Origin: Megalonaias nervosa
Taxonomy: Eukaryota; Mollusca; Bivalvia; Unionida; Unionidae
Direction: 5' to 3'
NCBI GenBank assembly: GCA_016617855.1
Contig: JAECUM010004297.1
Span: 1-64,000, forward strand
DNA: 64,000 nt
A program made the translations under genes and the position numbers. A model generated the notes under the pieces. The model saw only the letters and a list, made by a program, of their open reading frames with translations. It was not told the DNA's origin and did not search any database. Below are positions 47,701 through 59,736 of this stretch, in pieces (the first letter of the stretch is position 1; every line of letters begins with the position of its first letter).

Positions 47701-50700
47701 GATCTAATTTATGCACCTCAAATTACATAACCCATCTGTCATCGGTTTATTTTCTGCAATATCACTTTACAGGGAATATTTGAATTTAGCCAGATTTTAC
47801 ATGCAGCTTTTTATTGATGAAATGTTGAAATAGTTTGATTTCCAGCCTTCTGTGAGTTTATTTACAGGACTTGTGTCCTCAGTTGCCCATTCTCTGTACT
47901 TAATCTCTGCAGTTTCACTTATCTTTGGTATGCAATTCTATATTCATATTGTATGTACCTTGAATGAGTTTGTTTTCCAGAATTCCAAGACATTGTGTAC
48001 AAATTTGGTTTCAATCTTTATATGAATCAGATATCTCGGATGCAGGAGATCATTGGTTTGAACCCAGCTGAGTCATACCAAAGACTTATTAAAAAATGTT
48101 ACTAGTTGCTGGCTTGCTTGGTGCTCAACTTAATGAGGTTAGTGTTAGGATTGGTTGACCTCATGTCATGATAATGTCTTCAGCATGATGCCCCAGTGCT
48201 GGATATCACTATAAATTGCCACACTGCAGACATCATAGCAATATGACTCAAATTGTTACAGCTACATTAAAATTCCATAAAAACACAGACACACATCAAT
48301 CAGATATCATTTATAGGAACGATCCTGTCAAAATTGCTTTTACAAAGGATTGTGGGATTTTTATATTGCAGCCAAGTTTGGCTTCAGGCTTTATATTAAA
48401 GACACTTTGAAGAAGTTTGATTTCCGAAGTTCTACAACTTTAGAGATTCTTAATCCTCCTTACTTTTGGTTTCTGCAACATAATTTTACCAAGAACGTTT
48501 CAACTAAAGTTAGAACCACTTTCATATTGACAAGACCTTGAATTTCTATCCTTCTGTAGCATCATGTATACAAGTTATGACCCTTTGATTTTCTTTTTCA
48601 TGCATTACTTTACCAAGGATTGTTGGATTTCATCCAAATTTAATAGAAGCTTTATATTGGTGAGATCTTCACATGAATTAATTTCTGGCATTCCACAGTA
48701 TCATTTAGAAGTATTATGGCTCCTTATTACCTAAGCTCTTGTCTTTGACTCTTGTAGCATTATTGTACCAAAGATTTTTGACTCTCCACCAGATTGGGCA
48801 CACAGGTTTATACTGATGAAACTTTGATTGTGTTATTGGAGTTTTTCCACATCATCATTTGGAGGAGCTGTGTACAAGAATGCCCATTTTTCCTAATTTG
48901 TTTCCAAGCACAAGTTCTGTTTTTGCAGGGCTCTGCCAAGCAAATTAGAGTTAACATGTCCCACTAATAGCTCTAATTTGTTTCTAAGAGGTTGAGTGCC
49001 ATAATTCAGTTTTCACACAAAGATGCAAATAATGACACCATTATGTTATTGTTTGTTTTGGGGAGGAGGGGCATGGTGGGATTTTACTCCCAATACATCT
49101 GCAATGTAGTATTGAATGTCTTTTGCATTATAAATAAAAGTAACAAACTTTATGATAGCACTACAATTAATAATAAAGTATAGATGCACTTGCCATAAAT
49201 GTCAGTTTCATTTCAAAGGAGGCAGCTAAAATTTAGGAAAATTGTTAGACATTAAAGTAGTTATATCCTGTGAATTTTGTTCTTCCGATGATAATACTGT
49301 AAACAAGATGGTAATACATCAAGCAATAGCATTTAAAAAGGTAAATTATCATTATAATTCTGCAAATAATGTTTCATCTGTTGCTGTAAGTTCCCCCAAG
49401 ACAGACTGAATGAAAGGCAATTCTGTTTTAGGAAAGTTATTAGAACATATAGTAATCCCCCTCAGATTTTATTCCACTGGTGATAACGCTTTTATAAGGA
49501 AATCTTTAACGACATAAGGCAAGAAAACAGAATAATAACAGAAAGATTTCTTTAGAGCAGTTCATGATCATATAAAGGACTAGGAATAGCAATATCACCA
49601 GAGTTATGTACTTCCATTTTTGTAAAGTAGTATACCCTCCAGGTTATCAGTATTTTTAATGCTTTCATGTAATACTTGTGTAGTCATGGAACTTGATGTT
49701 TAAATTTATTCTATTTTAAGGCAAGTCCGATTCAGTTTGCTTTAAAATTTACAGTTTAATATTTTTCCTATTTTGGATGTGAATAAGGTCACACTATATA
49801 TTAACTTTTGCATCTTAGATTTTAGAAGAAATGTTTGATATGATACAAATGTCAGCAACAGAGTGACCAGAGTGGACAGAAGAGTGGATGGTAGTTATAG
49901 ACAAAGTAACAGACTTGGTTTCAGTGTCACTGGCAAGAAAGGAAGTCACATATACATAGGTGTCAACCCCTTGAGATAAAAACCTGTACGCCAGACCAAT
50001 AGAAACCTAACAAAGACAAAAAAAAAACTTACATGAAAAAATGTATTCATACATTATATAAGAGCAACTGTTTTCAAACAACAAATGCTATACACAAAGT
50101 GTTTTTACACATATTTACAAAACTATTTACATTTCTGAAACTTTATTTCATTCTTTTTACTTATAACATTATCATCTTCCTGCTTTGGCTGAGCAAAGAA
50201 GCTTTTGATGGATGCTGCCTTCTTCATTTCAAAATTTCTTTCATGCAGTTTTGTCCTGAAGTGTTCCTCCATATCATATATGCCCGATGCCACCACTTTA
50301 ATGTCTTTACTGCATATTTTACAAAAAGTATGGTAAGATCCTAGCTTGGATACATCTACAATGCCAGGGAAGACTTTAATCCTATCAGCCTGAAACTTGC
50401 CACAACCACAGTCAGTGTCTTCAAGCTTGCGCTTCTTTGAGTTAGGCTCACACATTTGATGGATGGAATATTTCAACTAGATAAAAGAAATAAAAAAAAA
50501 AAAATTAAAATTTAGATTTGACATGTGATAGAGGAAGATTTACCTGTTACAGCTGTGTTATGAATTTATATTTTTCCCCGTAAACCCCAAGATATTATGC
50601 CAGGAGCTGTCCAAAAATTGAAATCTAAAAATAAAAAAATTGGCAAAGTAGCAGTCCAGAAGTTTATACCTCGTAAGTTTTTGATCGTTTCTATTAAAAT

Positions 50701-53311
50701 TGCATACCTGGTGTTTGAAAAGTTATGAGTTTGCTATATGGTGTGCCAATTTTGGTCAAAAACTTGATATAAATTGGCAGTGTTACATATTTTCGAGCCA
50801 CGAGAATGATGTCACTCAGTATCTGTACTACTTCCGTCATTATGACAATGCATCTTCCTGTTTGCATTACATATCAGACAAACTTTATTCAGAATTATGA
50901 CAGCATGATAAAATGCTGGTGCTAAATTCAGCAGACTATTTATTTTTAATTAGTATATTGTTAAAAATTTTAATAAATCGACTTTATCTCCACACAGAAA
51001 AGTCAGATGAATTATGGTTACACCTAGACCATTTGGTCTAGGTTACACCAACATGACTGCCACACTATGTAAAGTATGAAAATTGATGTAAACTTTATGC
51101 ATTTAATAGTAATAAGTATAAATAATAAAATAATAATGTATAAAATAAGAAAACATACTTACTACACAGGTAGTTAGTCAATATTAGAAATCAGAGTGTC
51201 AAATTTCAGAGCGATAAACGACAAGAGCTTCACACACAGGAGTAGAACCATGAAATGAAACTCATTTCTTCATCAAAGGAAAAGCTCATTTTTGAGTATG
51301 ATTTTATTGGTTGTTTCAGGCCTCCCTGATCTCACTGAATTCTCGTTCTAAAACAAAACTATGTCCAGAGTCCCGGATGCACACAAACAATAAAAAAAAA
51401 AATTGTATGAAAAAATGTACAAAGCGGTTGTACAGCCATACACTGACGAAAATGGGAAAAACTATACAAATTACAGGTAAACCGTACAAGTTGACACCTT
51501 TGCATATAAGTAGAACTACTGCATGATTGGCCATATGCATATTTTGTACAATGTAGCATTGTGTATATAAAACCACAGATCTCCTACTAGAAAAAAGGTT
51601 ATGTTCAGACATCTTGATTACTTTCAGAAATGTAAATGTTCACTGACAGAAGAAGGTGCTTTATTTTGACTATCATGAAAACTCGACCAGTAAGCATTAT
51701 TTTGACTATCATGAAAACTCGACCAGTAAGCAGTGTCACCACTATTATGAGACATGATGAATGCATGAATGTGATTCATTCATTAGGCTCATTTGCCACT
51801 GCTAAAACAATTCATTCACATGATTATTGTTTAGTACAGATTATAACCCATACACATTCTTTGCAGCAGTGTCTTAAATGCTTGATCTTAAATACTGTGT
51901 TTATTTTTTTATCATTCAGTTCTCTTACTTTAAATTGTTTTAGAGAGAAATTCCTATATTTCAGGGCCATATTTGGTGATAAAAATGAGGAAGCTGTCAA
52001 GCGTCTCCATGATGATTCCGACAGTGAATTAGAAGAGCCTCCCGTAAAGAAAGTAAACACAGTAGTGGAGAAACCAACAGATATTTTTGTTCAAGTAAAT
52101 ACCTCTTGATATTGTTGACCAGAATACAAAGCAACTCAAATCCATGAAAGAATGTCTGTCCATTCATCTGTTTATATGTCTTATGTCAAATCTTTGGTTA
52201 AAAGTTTGCATTCTTGGTTTCTCTGGCACTTTATTCCTGCAGTCATGTAACTTAATATGTAGATGTTTCATCTCTGTTCAGACAAATTAGGTCTCCAAGT
52301 TAAATCACTGATGGGACAAATTAGGTCTCGATGTTTCATCACTTTTCAGAAAAATTGCACACATGATTTTTTTTTAAATACCAAGACTTTCTTACTTAAG
52401 AAGAGGGAGAGTTAAATGTTTACATAATGTTTGGGAACTAAATAAATAGAAAAAGTAGTTGTTAAGATCTTGTGAGACAAATGCTGCAACCTAAAGTTCG
52501 AGTCAAGCAGCTAGTGTCTGTTTAGTCACCATGTCATAGCTGGTTCTGTATCAGTTTGCTACACTAGTACATATAGAAAAGGAGCAAATTATTGATTAAA
52601 ACTAGGAGCCAGTCAATGTACAAAACTACTAATGGTTACATGTATGGCTTTTAGTCGGTTAAATTATCAAATCAGTGATGAATCTAAAAGTGTCTTCAGT
52701 AAATACAATATACAACACATTTATTTAAGGAGCATAATAATTGTTTTTCACTTGATTGGTAACATAAAACATTTAAAAAGTCTTAATCTTTTATATATTG
52801 ATGAGAAAGAAATAGCCATTCAGATAGTCCATTGTTTCATTTCATTCTTTAGGAGAAAAAGGAGCCAGCTCCAAAGAAAACACAGGCATGGCAGAAGAGT
52901 GTTGGTGGGTTCTCTTCAAAACAAAGTTTGGCAAGTCTTGTAAAAAAGAAATCCAGTTCTACCACTGACAAGTCATCCTTAGAAAAAGAACCAGATAGTA
53001 AACTTTTGTCAACAAGGCAGGACTCAAATAAACCCTCAACATCAAAGGACTATTCCAATACAAGTTCTCCATGGAGGTCTTCATCAGTTTCTTCAGCACT
53101 GTCAAAGAAAGAACCATCAGAAATTAAACAAACTCCTTCATGTCTATCAGGATCATTAGAGATGAAAGGAAGAGTATCTTCAACATCTGTCAAGGCAAGC
53201 AAATCTCTGGATGCATCCAGCATTGGAAAGCCATCTGTTGCTACAGGGCTGGGACTTCTTGGTAGCTATTCTGATTCAGGTTCAAACAGTGATAATGGAT
53301 CAGATGAGTGA
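36753..53311 (+). CDS. YJU2: YJU2/CCDC94 splicing factor, exons 2-7 recognised
   Basis: Six exons join in one open frame of 382 codons plus stop: 36753-36853, 37760-37904, 40694-40825, 45288-45469, 51965-52094 and 52853-53311, all with AG acceptors and GT donors. The product matches the YJU2 (CCDC94, Cwc16) family. [13 protein letters not shown] starts it, then [20 protein letters not shown], a zinc-binding CxxC pair (CNTC and CPRC), [16 protein letters not shown], a coiled coil, and a serine-rich tail with [12 protein letters not shown]2 joins the spliceosome for the first catalytic step and contacts the branch helix in the nucleus. The first exon, expected to encode about eight residues up to the Lys codon, was not found. 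The length (about 390) suits the family. The gene is intact and presumably active. Confidence 0.93.
36833..37165 (+). repeat. Tandem repeat made of the exon 2/intron 2 boundary (8 x ~41 bp)
   Basis: Each unit reads approximately ATGGCACCGTTTAACATGAG, then GTAAGCAAGGTCTCTTGTATTA. The first unit is the true exon end and donor; seven diverged copies follow in the intron. Units 1, 3, 5, 6 and 8 keep a good GTAAGC donor, unit 4 keeps GTAGTA, and units 2 and 7 have changed donors. Confidence 0.93.
37760..37904 (+). CDS. YJU2: YJU2 exon 3 (zinc-binding CxxC pairs)
   Basis: Acceptor AAATTTCAG, donor AAG|GTAAAC. Encodes [19 protein letters not shown] to [13 protein letters not shown], with both CxxC motifs of the family on one exon. 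Confidence 0.95.
38180..39040 (+). repeat. Degenerate ~140-bp tandem units in intron 3
   Basis: About five diverged units with landmarks GACCAAACTTTGTGAA, ACTTGCACTTA, TGTCAAGGTCACTGTGACTA and AAGAAGAA. The same family lies in reverse orientation at 17920-18330. Within it, 38470-38571 is a separate 25-bp array. Confidence 0.75.
38470..38571 (+). repeat. 4 x 25-bp array carrying AAG/GTGAGT
   Basis: Four near-identical copies of AATGTCAAGGTGAGTGAAAG plus ACAAA. Each contains AAGGTGAGT, which matches the 5' splice-site consensus. It arose within the 140-bp repeat, where the usual text is AAGGTCAxTG. Confidence 0.92.
39060..39081. repeat. (TA)n microsatellite
   Basis: Eleven TA units inside intron 3. 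Confidence 0.95.
39415..39985. repeat. Minisatellite, ~25-bp unit, about 20 copies, intron 3
   Basis: The unit is AACAGTATG(A/T)CTTTAGCAT followed by (A/T)(A/C)TC(A/G)A. Two main variants (GACTTTAGCATAATC and GTCTTTAGCATTCTC) alternate in blocks, suggesting repeated local duplication. Non-coding. Confidence 0.95.
39990..40695 (+). repeat. Direct duplication next to the exon 4 acceptor, with a fold-back element between
   Basis: 39990-40205 and 40480-40695 are diverged direct copies (GTCAGTAGA, CAAGAATGGCAT, AAAACCCATCTTTG, TTTATAATGTTAATT, CATGTATCTTTTA). Between them, 40262-40448 has about 70-bp inverted arms (TGCATAATGTGCC...CATTATGCA). The downstream copy ends at the real splice acceptor AATTACAG; the upstream copy has ACTGTTTA there and no AG. 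Confidence 0.8.
40694..40825 (+). CDS. YJU2: YJU2 exon 4
   Basis: Acceptor TTTAATTACAG, donor AAG|GTATCC. Encodes [20 protein letters not shown] and a charged helix ending DELNPMK, the conserved segment after the zinc domain. Confidence 0.95.
40905..42250. repeat. Degenerate ~130-bp units and a 23-bp array in intron 4
   Basis: Landmarks GAATTTGACCAAATT, CATCAGATATGACCA and CTCAAAAAC recur about every 130-150 bases. At 41018-41180 a shorter unit (AATATGACCAAATCAACTCAC) is repeated about seven times. Non-coding. Confidence 0.75.
42251..45287. other. Intron 4 remainder
   Basis: No gene. Holds a TA microsatellite at 44671-44704. At 44800 is a TACAGTAGACTGTTTTACTT segment that looks like one end of a Tigger-type element without a clear partner. 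Otherwise AT-rich unique-looking DNA. Confidence 0.6.
45288..45469 (+). CDS. YJU2: YJU2 exon 5 (coiled coil)
   Basis: Acceptor AATTGTAG, donor CAG|GTATCA. Encodes [20 protein letters not shown] and a long Glu/Gln-rich coiled coil to ENEIR, the family's LENRTK region. Confidence 0.94.
46340..47540 (+). repeat. Degenerate ~150-bp tandem units (GTCTAGTTGGTCC family)
   Basis: About eight units with landmarks GATGTCTAGTTGGTCCTAAA, GAAAATGGTGCTGATCTGA, GGCCATCTTGAAAAT and TTTTCACCAGAAGACTTCTT. A second array of the same family lies at 56930-57960 in the same orientation. Confidence 0.85.
48034..48297 (+). mobile_element. SINE copy, same family as 18421-18680
   Basis: A degraded B box (GGTTTGAACCC, 48055-48065) is followed by ACCAAAGACTTATTAAAAAA, TTGCTTGGTGCTCAACTTAA, TAGTGTTAGGATTGGTTGAC, CACTATAAATTGCC and a short CACA tail. 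It shares its ordered core with the minus-strand copy at 18421-18680. Confidence 0.72.
49958..51499 (-). mobile_element. hAT-like element with AGGTGTCAAC ends
   Basis: AGGTGTCAAC at 49958 and GTTGACACCT at 51490-51499 form inverted ends; inner CCTGTACG/CGTACAAG-type matches continue the similarity loosely. The only coding part is the zinc-finger frame at 50123-50476. A clean 8-bp target duplication was not seen. Probably non-autonomous. Confidence 0.6.
50123..50476 (-). pseudogene. BED/TTF-type zinc-finger N-terminus of a hAT-family protein
   Basis: 117 residues from ATG 50476. A basic KKRKLED segment is followed by [20 protein letters not shown] and a zinc finger: FCKIC (CxxC) and [12 protein letters not shown] (His and His about 30 residues later). 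Then there is a Lys-rich linker and a probable C-terminal truncation, since the dimerisation and catalytic parts expected in a hAT transposase are missing. It lies inside the inverted ends at 49958-51499. It could also be a domesticated zinc-finger fragment. Confidence 0.6.
51965..52094 (+). CDS. YJU2: YJU2 exon 6
   Basis: Acceptor ATATTTCAG, donor CAA|GTAAAT. Encodes [20 protein letters not shown] and [12 protein letters not shown]...DIFVQ, an acidic, serine-containing segment typical of the family's variable C-terminal half. Confidence 0.9.
52853..53311 (+). CDS. YJU2: YJU2 exon 7 (terminal)
   Basis: Acceptor TTCATTCTTTAG. Encodes [31 protein letters not shown], then a serine-rich low-complexity tail ending [21 protein letters not shown] and TGA at 53309-53311. 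The LGxYSDS...SN ending matches vertebrate YJU2 in style. Confidence 0.92.
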   Translation, partial: EKKEPAPKKTQAWQKSVGGFSSKQSLASLVKKKSSSTTDKSSLEKEPDSKLLSTRQDSNKPSTSKDYSNTSSPWRSSSVSSALSKKEPSEIKQTPSCLSGSLEMKGRVSSTSVKASKSLDASSIGKPSVATGLGLLGSYSDSGSNSDNGSDE

Positions 53312-53514
53312 ACTGACTAAACAATGTAAATGTCATGAACAACAGGAATCAGCTAGAAATAGGAATATTTGGAATTTGTGGCCATGTATCTTTAGATACC
53401 ACAAATTTTTGGTGATGTGCTTTTTACACAGTGTGAATGAAAATGATGTAAATGTAAACCAGGGTCTCAGGGTGAAAGAAAGAGGAAATGAACAACTTCA
53501 AGATCTAGTTTAAA

Positions 53515-53520
53515 AATAAA
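53515..53520 (+). terminator. Likely YJU2 polyadenylation signal (AATAAA)
   Basis: The first AATAAA after the stop codon, 204 bases downstream, with GTGTC-rich sequence following. A further AATAAA at about 54146 is an alternative. Confidence 0.5.
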
Positions 53521-55416
53521 GTGTCAAGTTTAGAGCACATTACATTTTTCTGAGACACACAGAGAAATCTTGTGGCTTCTTATCGTTTTAGTTTCTTCAT
53601 GCTTCCTTGTTAAGGTACGTATAGGGTTTAAATGCACATCAGCACATTATAGTGGTAATTAAAATAGAAGTTCTAAAAATGTAATGAAAACTAAAAACTA
53701 CAGAAGAGAAGAATATATTGTATGATTTTGTTGAATAATGAACTAAATTAAGTCTGTTGATAATAATATTAATAATGATGATGATGATACTGATATTTGA
53801 TGTATGGTATTTGTTCAAAAACCATGTTTGAAGGGTGAACCTGCATAAAGAAGTCACCTGTGTACAAAGAGTAGTTTAATTTTTTCCATAGATGGCTGCT
53901 ATGGATAAGTCCGTATCTTTCTCTTGACATTTCATCTTTTATCAGTATGACGCTAGTAAATTATACAATTCCAGTTAACATTTACACCAGACATTTAACT
54001 GAGACTATTTATTTGAGTATAATTGTTATGGATACTCATATGATAATATTCATAGGTTCAAAAATTGATTGAAATTGAATTTTTACTTTGTTGGAAATCT
54101 GGTTTGGAACATAAATTCTTAAATAGTAATATATGGAACATGTGTAATAAATGACAACTAAAATTGTCACTTTTTCTTTTATTTTCTATAAAATGTAATA
54201 ATTCCTACAGCATGTAAGTAATTTGGGATGCAAAATTGATACACACGTGACAGATTATGAAAATTTTTCTGTATAATCACATTTTTCAAAGAAGGTAGTT
54301 TTGACATTGATGCAAAGGGAAGAGCAGGTTATCACTCTCTAACAAACCATGCTCATTGGTTAGATTAGTCCAAGAAACAAGAACATGGTATAATGATTCT
54401 GTGTGGCTGTTATCGCATGGATCTCATGGATATATCACTGCAGGGACATTCAGATAAAATACCGTATGTTAATTTTATGCTTTACAATCAGTCTGTTGGC
54501 ATCTGCACAGTATCTTTAATATACAGTAGTGGCAAAGTCCATTGTCCACATCCTGGAACAAATAGGACATATTTCTGGGTAAATGACGGGGTTTTTTTCT
54601 CTTACCCAGGCTGTTATACACAACTGTGACATTAAGAAAAAAAATTGGGTTTAAAAAAAATAAATTCTCGATTCTGGACAATTAAACCATTAGGAATTTT
54701 TTCCAGCCCAGATGTATATCTTGTATGGATAAGTTTCACTAGTTATGTCTGTTATCAAACAAGTCTGCAATGTGAAGCCATAAATAATAAGACTTGTTGT
54801 GGGAAATGACATGGACAGTGCTTTAAATAAATGAACTGAATACCATCTTACCTTCCTTTTGTTTTTTAAATTTTGTTCACATTGATGACACCAACAATGC
54901 AGGATTTTTACACATCAGGAAAAAATTCAGGGAATTTGTATTTTCAGGAAACTCAGGGAAAAGTGAGTAGATTTTATGATTCTTAAGTCCAAGGTCATGG
55001 AATGTTGTACCTTCAGTCTATGAAATTTTAACGTGGAAAAGTGAACTCAGAAATGTGTTGTGCAATGTCTATAGCTAGACTTCATTTTCTTTCCTGTGAT
55101 TTTAACTCTAACACAACAGAATCTGCTTTAAATCTTGTTTCACACAACCAACATATTGCCAATAAAATGGTCAAATAAAAGGTGGTATGGGGAGTGGAGG
55201 GAATGTGAATATCAACTTTAATGACCTAAATAAAATGGTCATATAAGGTGGTATGGGGAGTGGAGGGAAGGTGAATATCTACTTTAATGACAGATCAGTT
55301 GCATTGTTTTATGTGTAAATCCTTTTGGTCATGGAAAAAGACAGGGCATTGAGATTTTAGAAACACATGGAAACGTTGCATTGGGTGACACTGGCATTGC
55401 TGTGTCTCACACTTCC
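53521..55416. other. Intergenic DNA downstream of YJU2
   Basis: No gene supported. Includes a short ATT/ATG-rich stretch near 53760-53790, a TCAGGGAA-type repeat at 54900-54970 and a ~63-bp imperfect tandem pair at 55160-55290 (GGTGGTATGGGGAGTGGAGG). Confidence 0.6.
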
Positions 55417-56681
55417 ATAGCTGCCAACTGTCCCGTTTTTTCCGTATTTGTCCCGTATTTTGGACCTGAATACAGTGTACGGTTTTTTTTGCAAAAAATA
55501 CGTTTTTTAATTCAAAATAGTAATAAAAAATTTCCTTGCAATGTTCAGTTTAGAACGGGCACTCGGTTCCATTCTGATAGAAATGTATCGCATTTATATA
55601 GGAATACAGTTCTACAATATGATTGGTTCATTCGAACTCGAGGCTACCATGCCTGTCTTTATCCGCCATATTGGATTTCGCAAACAGTTACCGCTACCAC
55701 TGTGTCTCATCTTCGTAATATTCAACTTCTAATCATGTTGAATAGGAAAGCAGAATATTCAGAATTTTCACCAGAAAAAAACAAGAAAACAGAACTGAAA
55801 GGACAATTGTGCCATCTTTGTTTAGATTTGTGAAATCATCTAGTAAAGGAGAAGACTTTACGTTTTGGAAATTGTGTAATGTGATTTGGCTATTGGGCAT
55901 GGAGGCGCACATGAAATACAAGAGCACGATAAAGCTAATAAACATCAGCTTGCTGCTTCATCATTCACAACTCAGCCTGAACTTGAATGTATATAAATTC
56001 CAGAGAGAACCTTGATGTAATCTGATTGAAATTCAGTTTATTAAATTTCTTTTAGAAATTAACCTCCCTCTTTCAGTTACTAGTGTTGCTGGTGATTTAT
56101 TTTGCACGTGTTTTCCAGATGATAAAATGGCAAAGGATTACTCGTATGCTAGAATGAAAACAGTTCAGTAAGAAAATCACACAGAATTGAGATTATCAAT
56201 GACAGTTGGTACACTGAAATCGATAATAATTGAAAAAATAAACAAGGTGTGGAAAAGGCTCCTATAAACAGCCTGTGTCTGTGTTGCACTCTTGCACCTT
56301 CTGAATGGGCACCCGAATGGAACAGGGTGCCCGTCCAGAAGGTGCTGTGCAACACATGCATCTCTGACATTGAATAATTATGTAAGGCACTGTCCTGCCT
56401 TACTGATGGTTGTATATGTTGTTAAGTAGTTACATATGCATTAAAATTTTAAAAATCAGTATTTGGTCCTGAAAATCAGTATTTTTGTCATAAGCAATCA
56501 GTATTTTTGTACTTGGGGGGTTGGCAGCTATGGTAAGGCACTGTCCTACCTTACTGATGGTTGTATATGTTGTAAGTAGTTACATATGCATTAAAATTTT
56601 TAAAAATCAGTATTTGGTCCTGAAAATCAGTAATTTTGTCATAAGCAATCAGTATTTTTGTACTTGGGGGTTGGCAGCTAT
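55417..56681 (+). mobile_element. hAT-type element with zinc-finger remnant and duplicated right end
   Basis: The left end ATAGCTGCCAAC (55417) is matched by GTTGGCAGCTAT at the right end (56681). The flanks ACACTTCC and GCACTTCT agree at 6 of 8 positions, as expected for an aged 8-bp hAT target duplication. Around 55800-56000 is a frameshifted BED-like finger (LCNV, then a shifted frame with IGHGGAHEIQEHDKANKH). The terminal 151 bp are present twice (56382-56532 and 56533-56683), both ending TTGGCAGCTATG. Confidence 0.78.
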
Positions 56682-56929
56682 GCACTTCTCTATCAAGATG
56701 AGATTAAAATTAAATTAATTACCGAAAGTTCAGAAAAACTCATAACCATCCCAACACTTATCATGGGAAAATGGGGGAAACATTGTAATACTGCTGATAT
56801 GTGCCAGACTGTTTACACTTAAACAACTTATCAATCCATCATATAGAAGAATTAAAATTTTATGAAACAGCTTGCAAACACTGGCAATTGAATGTAAAGT
56901 ATGGCAACAACAAAAAAATTACTTATGGA

Positions 56930-57960
56930 AATAAGTAGGCTTTAAGCTCTACTGGTCTTAGCCCAGAAGAGCTTATGGGGTGGTCTGTTGTCTGTCCATC
57001 CATTAGCACAAGTTTGTACACACAGACATTCAGGCCACAGCAGCCATCTTAAAAATCTTGTTATTTCTACTCCTCCTGAATGGATGGTCATATCAACAGG
57101 GGATTGTCACTGAAAGATTTATGATGCCCAGTTGGTCCTAAACTAAAAGGTATCAATTGTACATCCAACATGGCCACAATGTCAGACATCTTTAAAATCT
57201 TGTTACCGCTTCTCCTTCTGAATGGAAAGTCATATCTGCATGAGGTATTCGCCAGAGACTTCTTATAATGTCTAACTGGTCCAAAATGAAAATGGTACCA
57301 ATATGATGTCTATTATGGCAGCCACAGTGGTCATCTTGAAAATCTTGTCACTTCTGCTCCTTGTGGATGGTCATATCAACATTGAGTTTTCAATGAAAGA
57401 CTTCTTTTGATGTCTTGTTGGTCCAAAAATGAAAATGGTGCAAATCTGACATCAAGTATGGTTATCATAGTGGCATCTTAAAAATCTTGTTAATGCTACT
57501 TCTAAACAAAGAGCAATAACTGCAATGGGGTTTTCACCAGGAGATTTCTTATTGTCTAGTTGGTCATAAATTAAATATTTTCACACCCAATATGGTTACC
57601 ATTGGCCATCTTCAAAATCTTCTGATCACTACTTCTACTGAATGGATGGTTGTATCAACATGAGGTATTAACTAAATGACTTTTGATATCTAGTTGGTCC
57701 TGATGAAAATGGTGCTACTCAGGCATCCAGTTTGGCTGCTATAGCAGCCATCTTGAAAATTTCGTTATAATTACCCCAGAATGAATATGTCATATCAGCA
57801 TGGAGTCTGAAAGAAATCATGTCTAGTTAGTCATAAATGAAAATGGTTCCAATCTGACATCCACAGATGCTAATTTGAAAATCTTGTTATTGCTGAAGAA
57901 TATACGAGATGATTTCAATACTCTACAATTAAAACAGGGCTTTCCAGATTATTGCAAGTC
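56930..57960 (+). repeat. Degenerate ~150-bp tandem units (same family as 46340-47540)
   Basis: About seven units with TCTAGTTGGTCC, AATGAAAATGGT, ATCTTGAAAATCTTGTTA and CTGAATGGATGGTCATATCA landmarks. Non-coding. Confidence 0.85.
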
Positions 57961-59736
57961 AGTTTGCCCATGGCAAGGAGACTGGAAAACTGAACTTGCC
58001 CTTTCAGGGATTTGAGCCTGTCCCAAAAGATGACATCAAAATATCATAACTGAAATATTAAAAAAATATATTAAAATAAAGTACAGGGTTTGTTAAAGGA
58101 AATTGCATTATATTTATATTTTACAAAATGTAGAACTTTCATCATCTTGTCATATTTGTTTGCATCTTCAAACAATATGTCAAATGAAAGCTGTCAAAAA
58201 GGATATATGTAAATAGTACATGTAAAACAGATATGTAGATGAAAAAAGGAGGGTTAGAATGCAGAAATAGTTAAAGGGCAAAGACAGACATATACATGTA
58301 TACAAACTGATAAATGGATCTTTAGGTAGATAGGGCCTTTGAAAATGGCCAGAGTGTTGTTTAGGTAAAAGACCTTAAACTAAAAACAGAAACAGCCAAG
58401 AAGAGAACTGTATTAACTTAATTCAATCATGTTGTAATACATAAAAACACTTTTTTTATCTATGTTTCTCCTTAAAGTTTAATTGATCTTGACAGTTTTT
58501 ACATCAGAAAAGAACGTAAAACAGTCCCCCACTAAACTATTCCACTATCAATGGATTCACTTTTTTTGTTACTGTGGAGTATTATGTCCATTTACATGTC
58601 TGCCTTTGCTGCAATATCAGCCAGTTTGCACCCTGAAATAGCAACATGTGCCTAAATAATCTTTGACAAGTTATACTTTTGAGAATGATATGAAAAGACT
58701 TATTTTTATTTAATTATTTTCCAAACAGTAAGTATGTATTGGTCTCCAATAATAATCATGTAAACAATGGGTGCTAGATTTTCAGGTGGCTAATGATTAG
58801 AGATGAATGCCTTTTTATTTCCAAACACACCTGTCAAATAAATCTCATGGGTTATATTGTTAACCATTATTAACTTGTCACCTTGAAAGTGATGACTTGC
58901 ATCAAAACAGTCTTTGACAGACCAATTTTTCAGTCGACAATCTTGCACATTTGGAGTTCACAAACTGACAATGGCTAGATTTGAACTCGAAAGTTTGGCA
59001 AATTGGCAAATAACATATACATACAAATGTTATGATTAAAATACAACTGACAAGTTGAAACAGACACATTTATTTCTGATGTCAAAACTTGCTTTATGTA
59101 GTATATTCACAATGTCATGTCTGCATGAGAAAATGTGAGACTGACCTTGACACTGACTACAAGGAAATGACAGACTGTCAGTATATTCAGTGAAATTAAG
59201 GATCAATATATGAAATAACTGAGCAGTTATGTATCGGAAAATAAGGAACATAATGCGTAATAAAGGTGCTGATGTATGTACCGTATCAAGATCACAGATC
59301 ACAAAACTTGTAAAACTTAAAGCATTTCAAATGCAAATATGTAGCAAATGTGGGTTTTCCTTAGCTAAATTTGAGCTTGTTCCAGGAGTCAGGCAAGTGG
59401 ATTCGTAAAACCCTGATAACAATGAAGAAATGGTCTTAAGTTCCTGTAAGTTCTTTTCAGCTGGTAGAGCAGTCATTTAGAAAGACTTGTTAATTTAAAA
59501 AGTGGCACATGTCATTTGAGAACAGTAAATTAATTAATTAAAACATCAGTAACATACACATGAAGACATTAAAAAAATACTTCATTTAAAAAATATGTAT
59601 ATCTTCTTTAAAAATGACAAATACTCTATAAACAATATCAGCAAATACTTGCAAAGAAAAAATAAGCACAACAACAGAAAGGAAGTGCATTGAATTATCC
59701 AATATTTTACCCCTGGAAACCTGAATATGCACAACT
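57961..59736. other. Intergenic DNA, no gene seen
   Basis: AT-rich, no supported frame and no clear terminal repeats. Confidence 0.55.

Larger units (their letters stand above)
45470..51964. other. Intron 5 (6.5 kb), repeat-filled
   Basis: Contains the 150-bp tandem family (46340-47540), a (CA)-tailed SINE copy (48034-48297), diverged 160-bp units around 48355-48850, and a hAT-like element (49958-51499). A 44-base sequence at 51659-51735 is tandemly doubled. No other host exon recognised. Confidence 0.7.
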
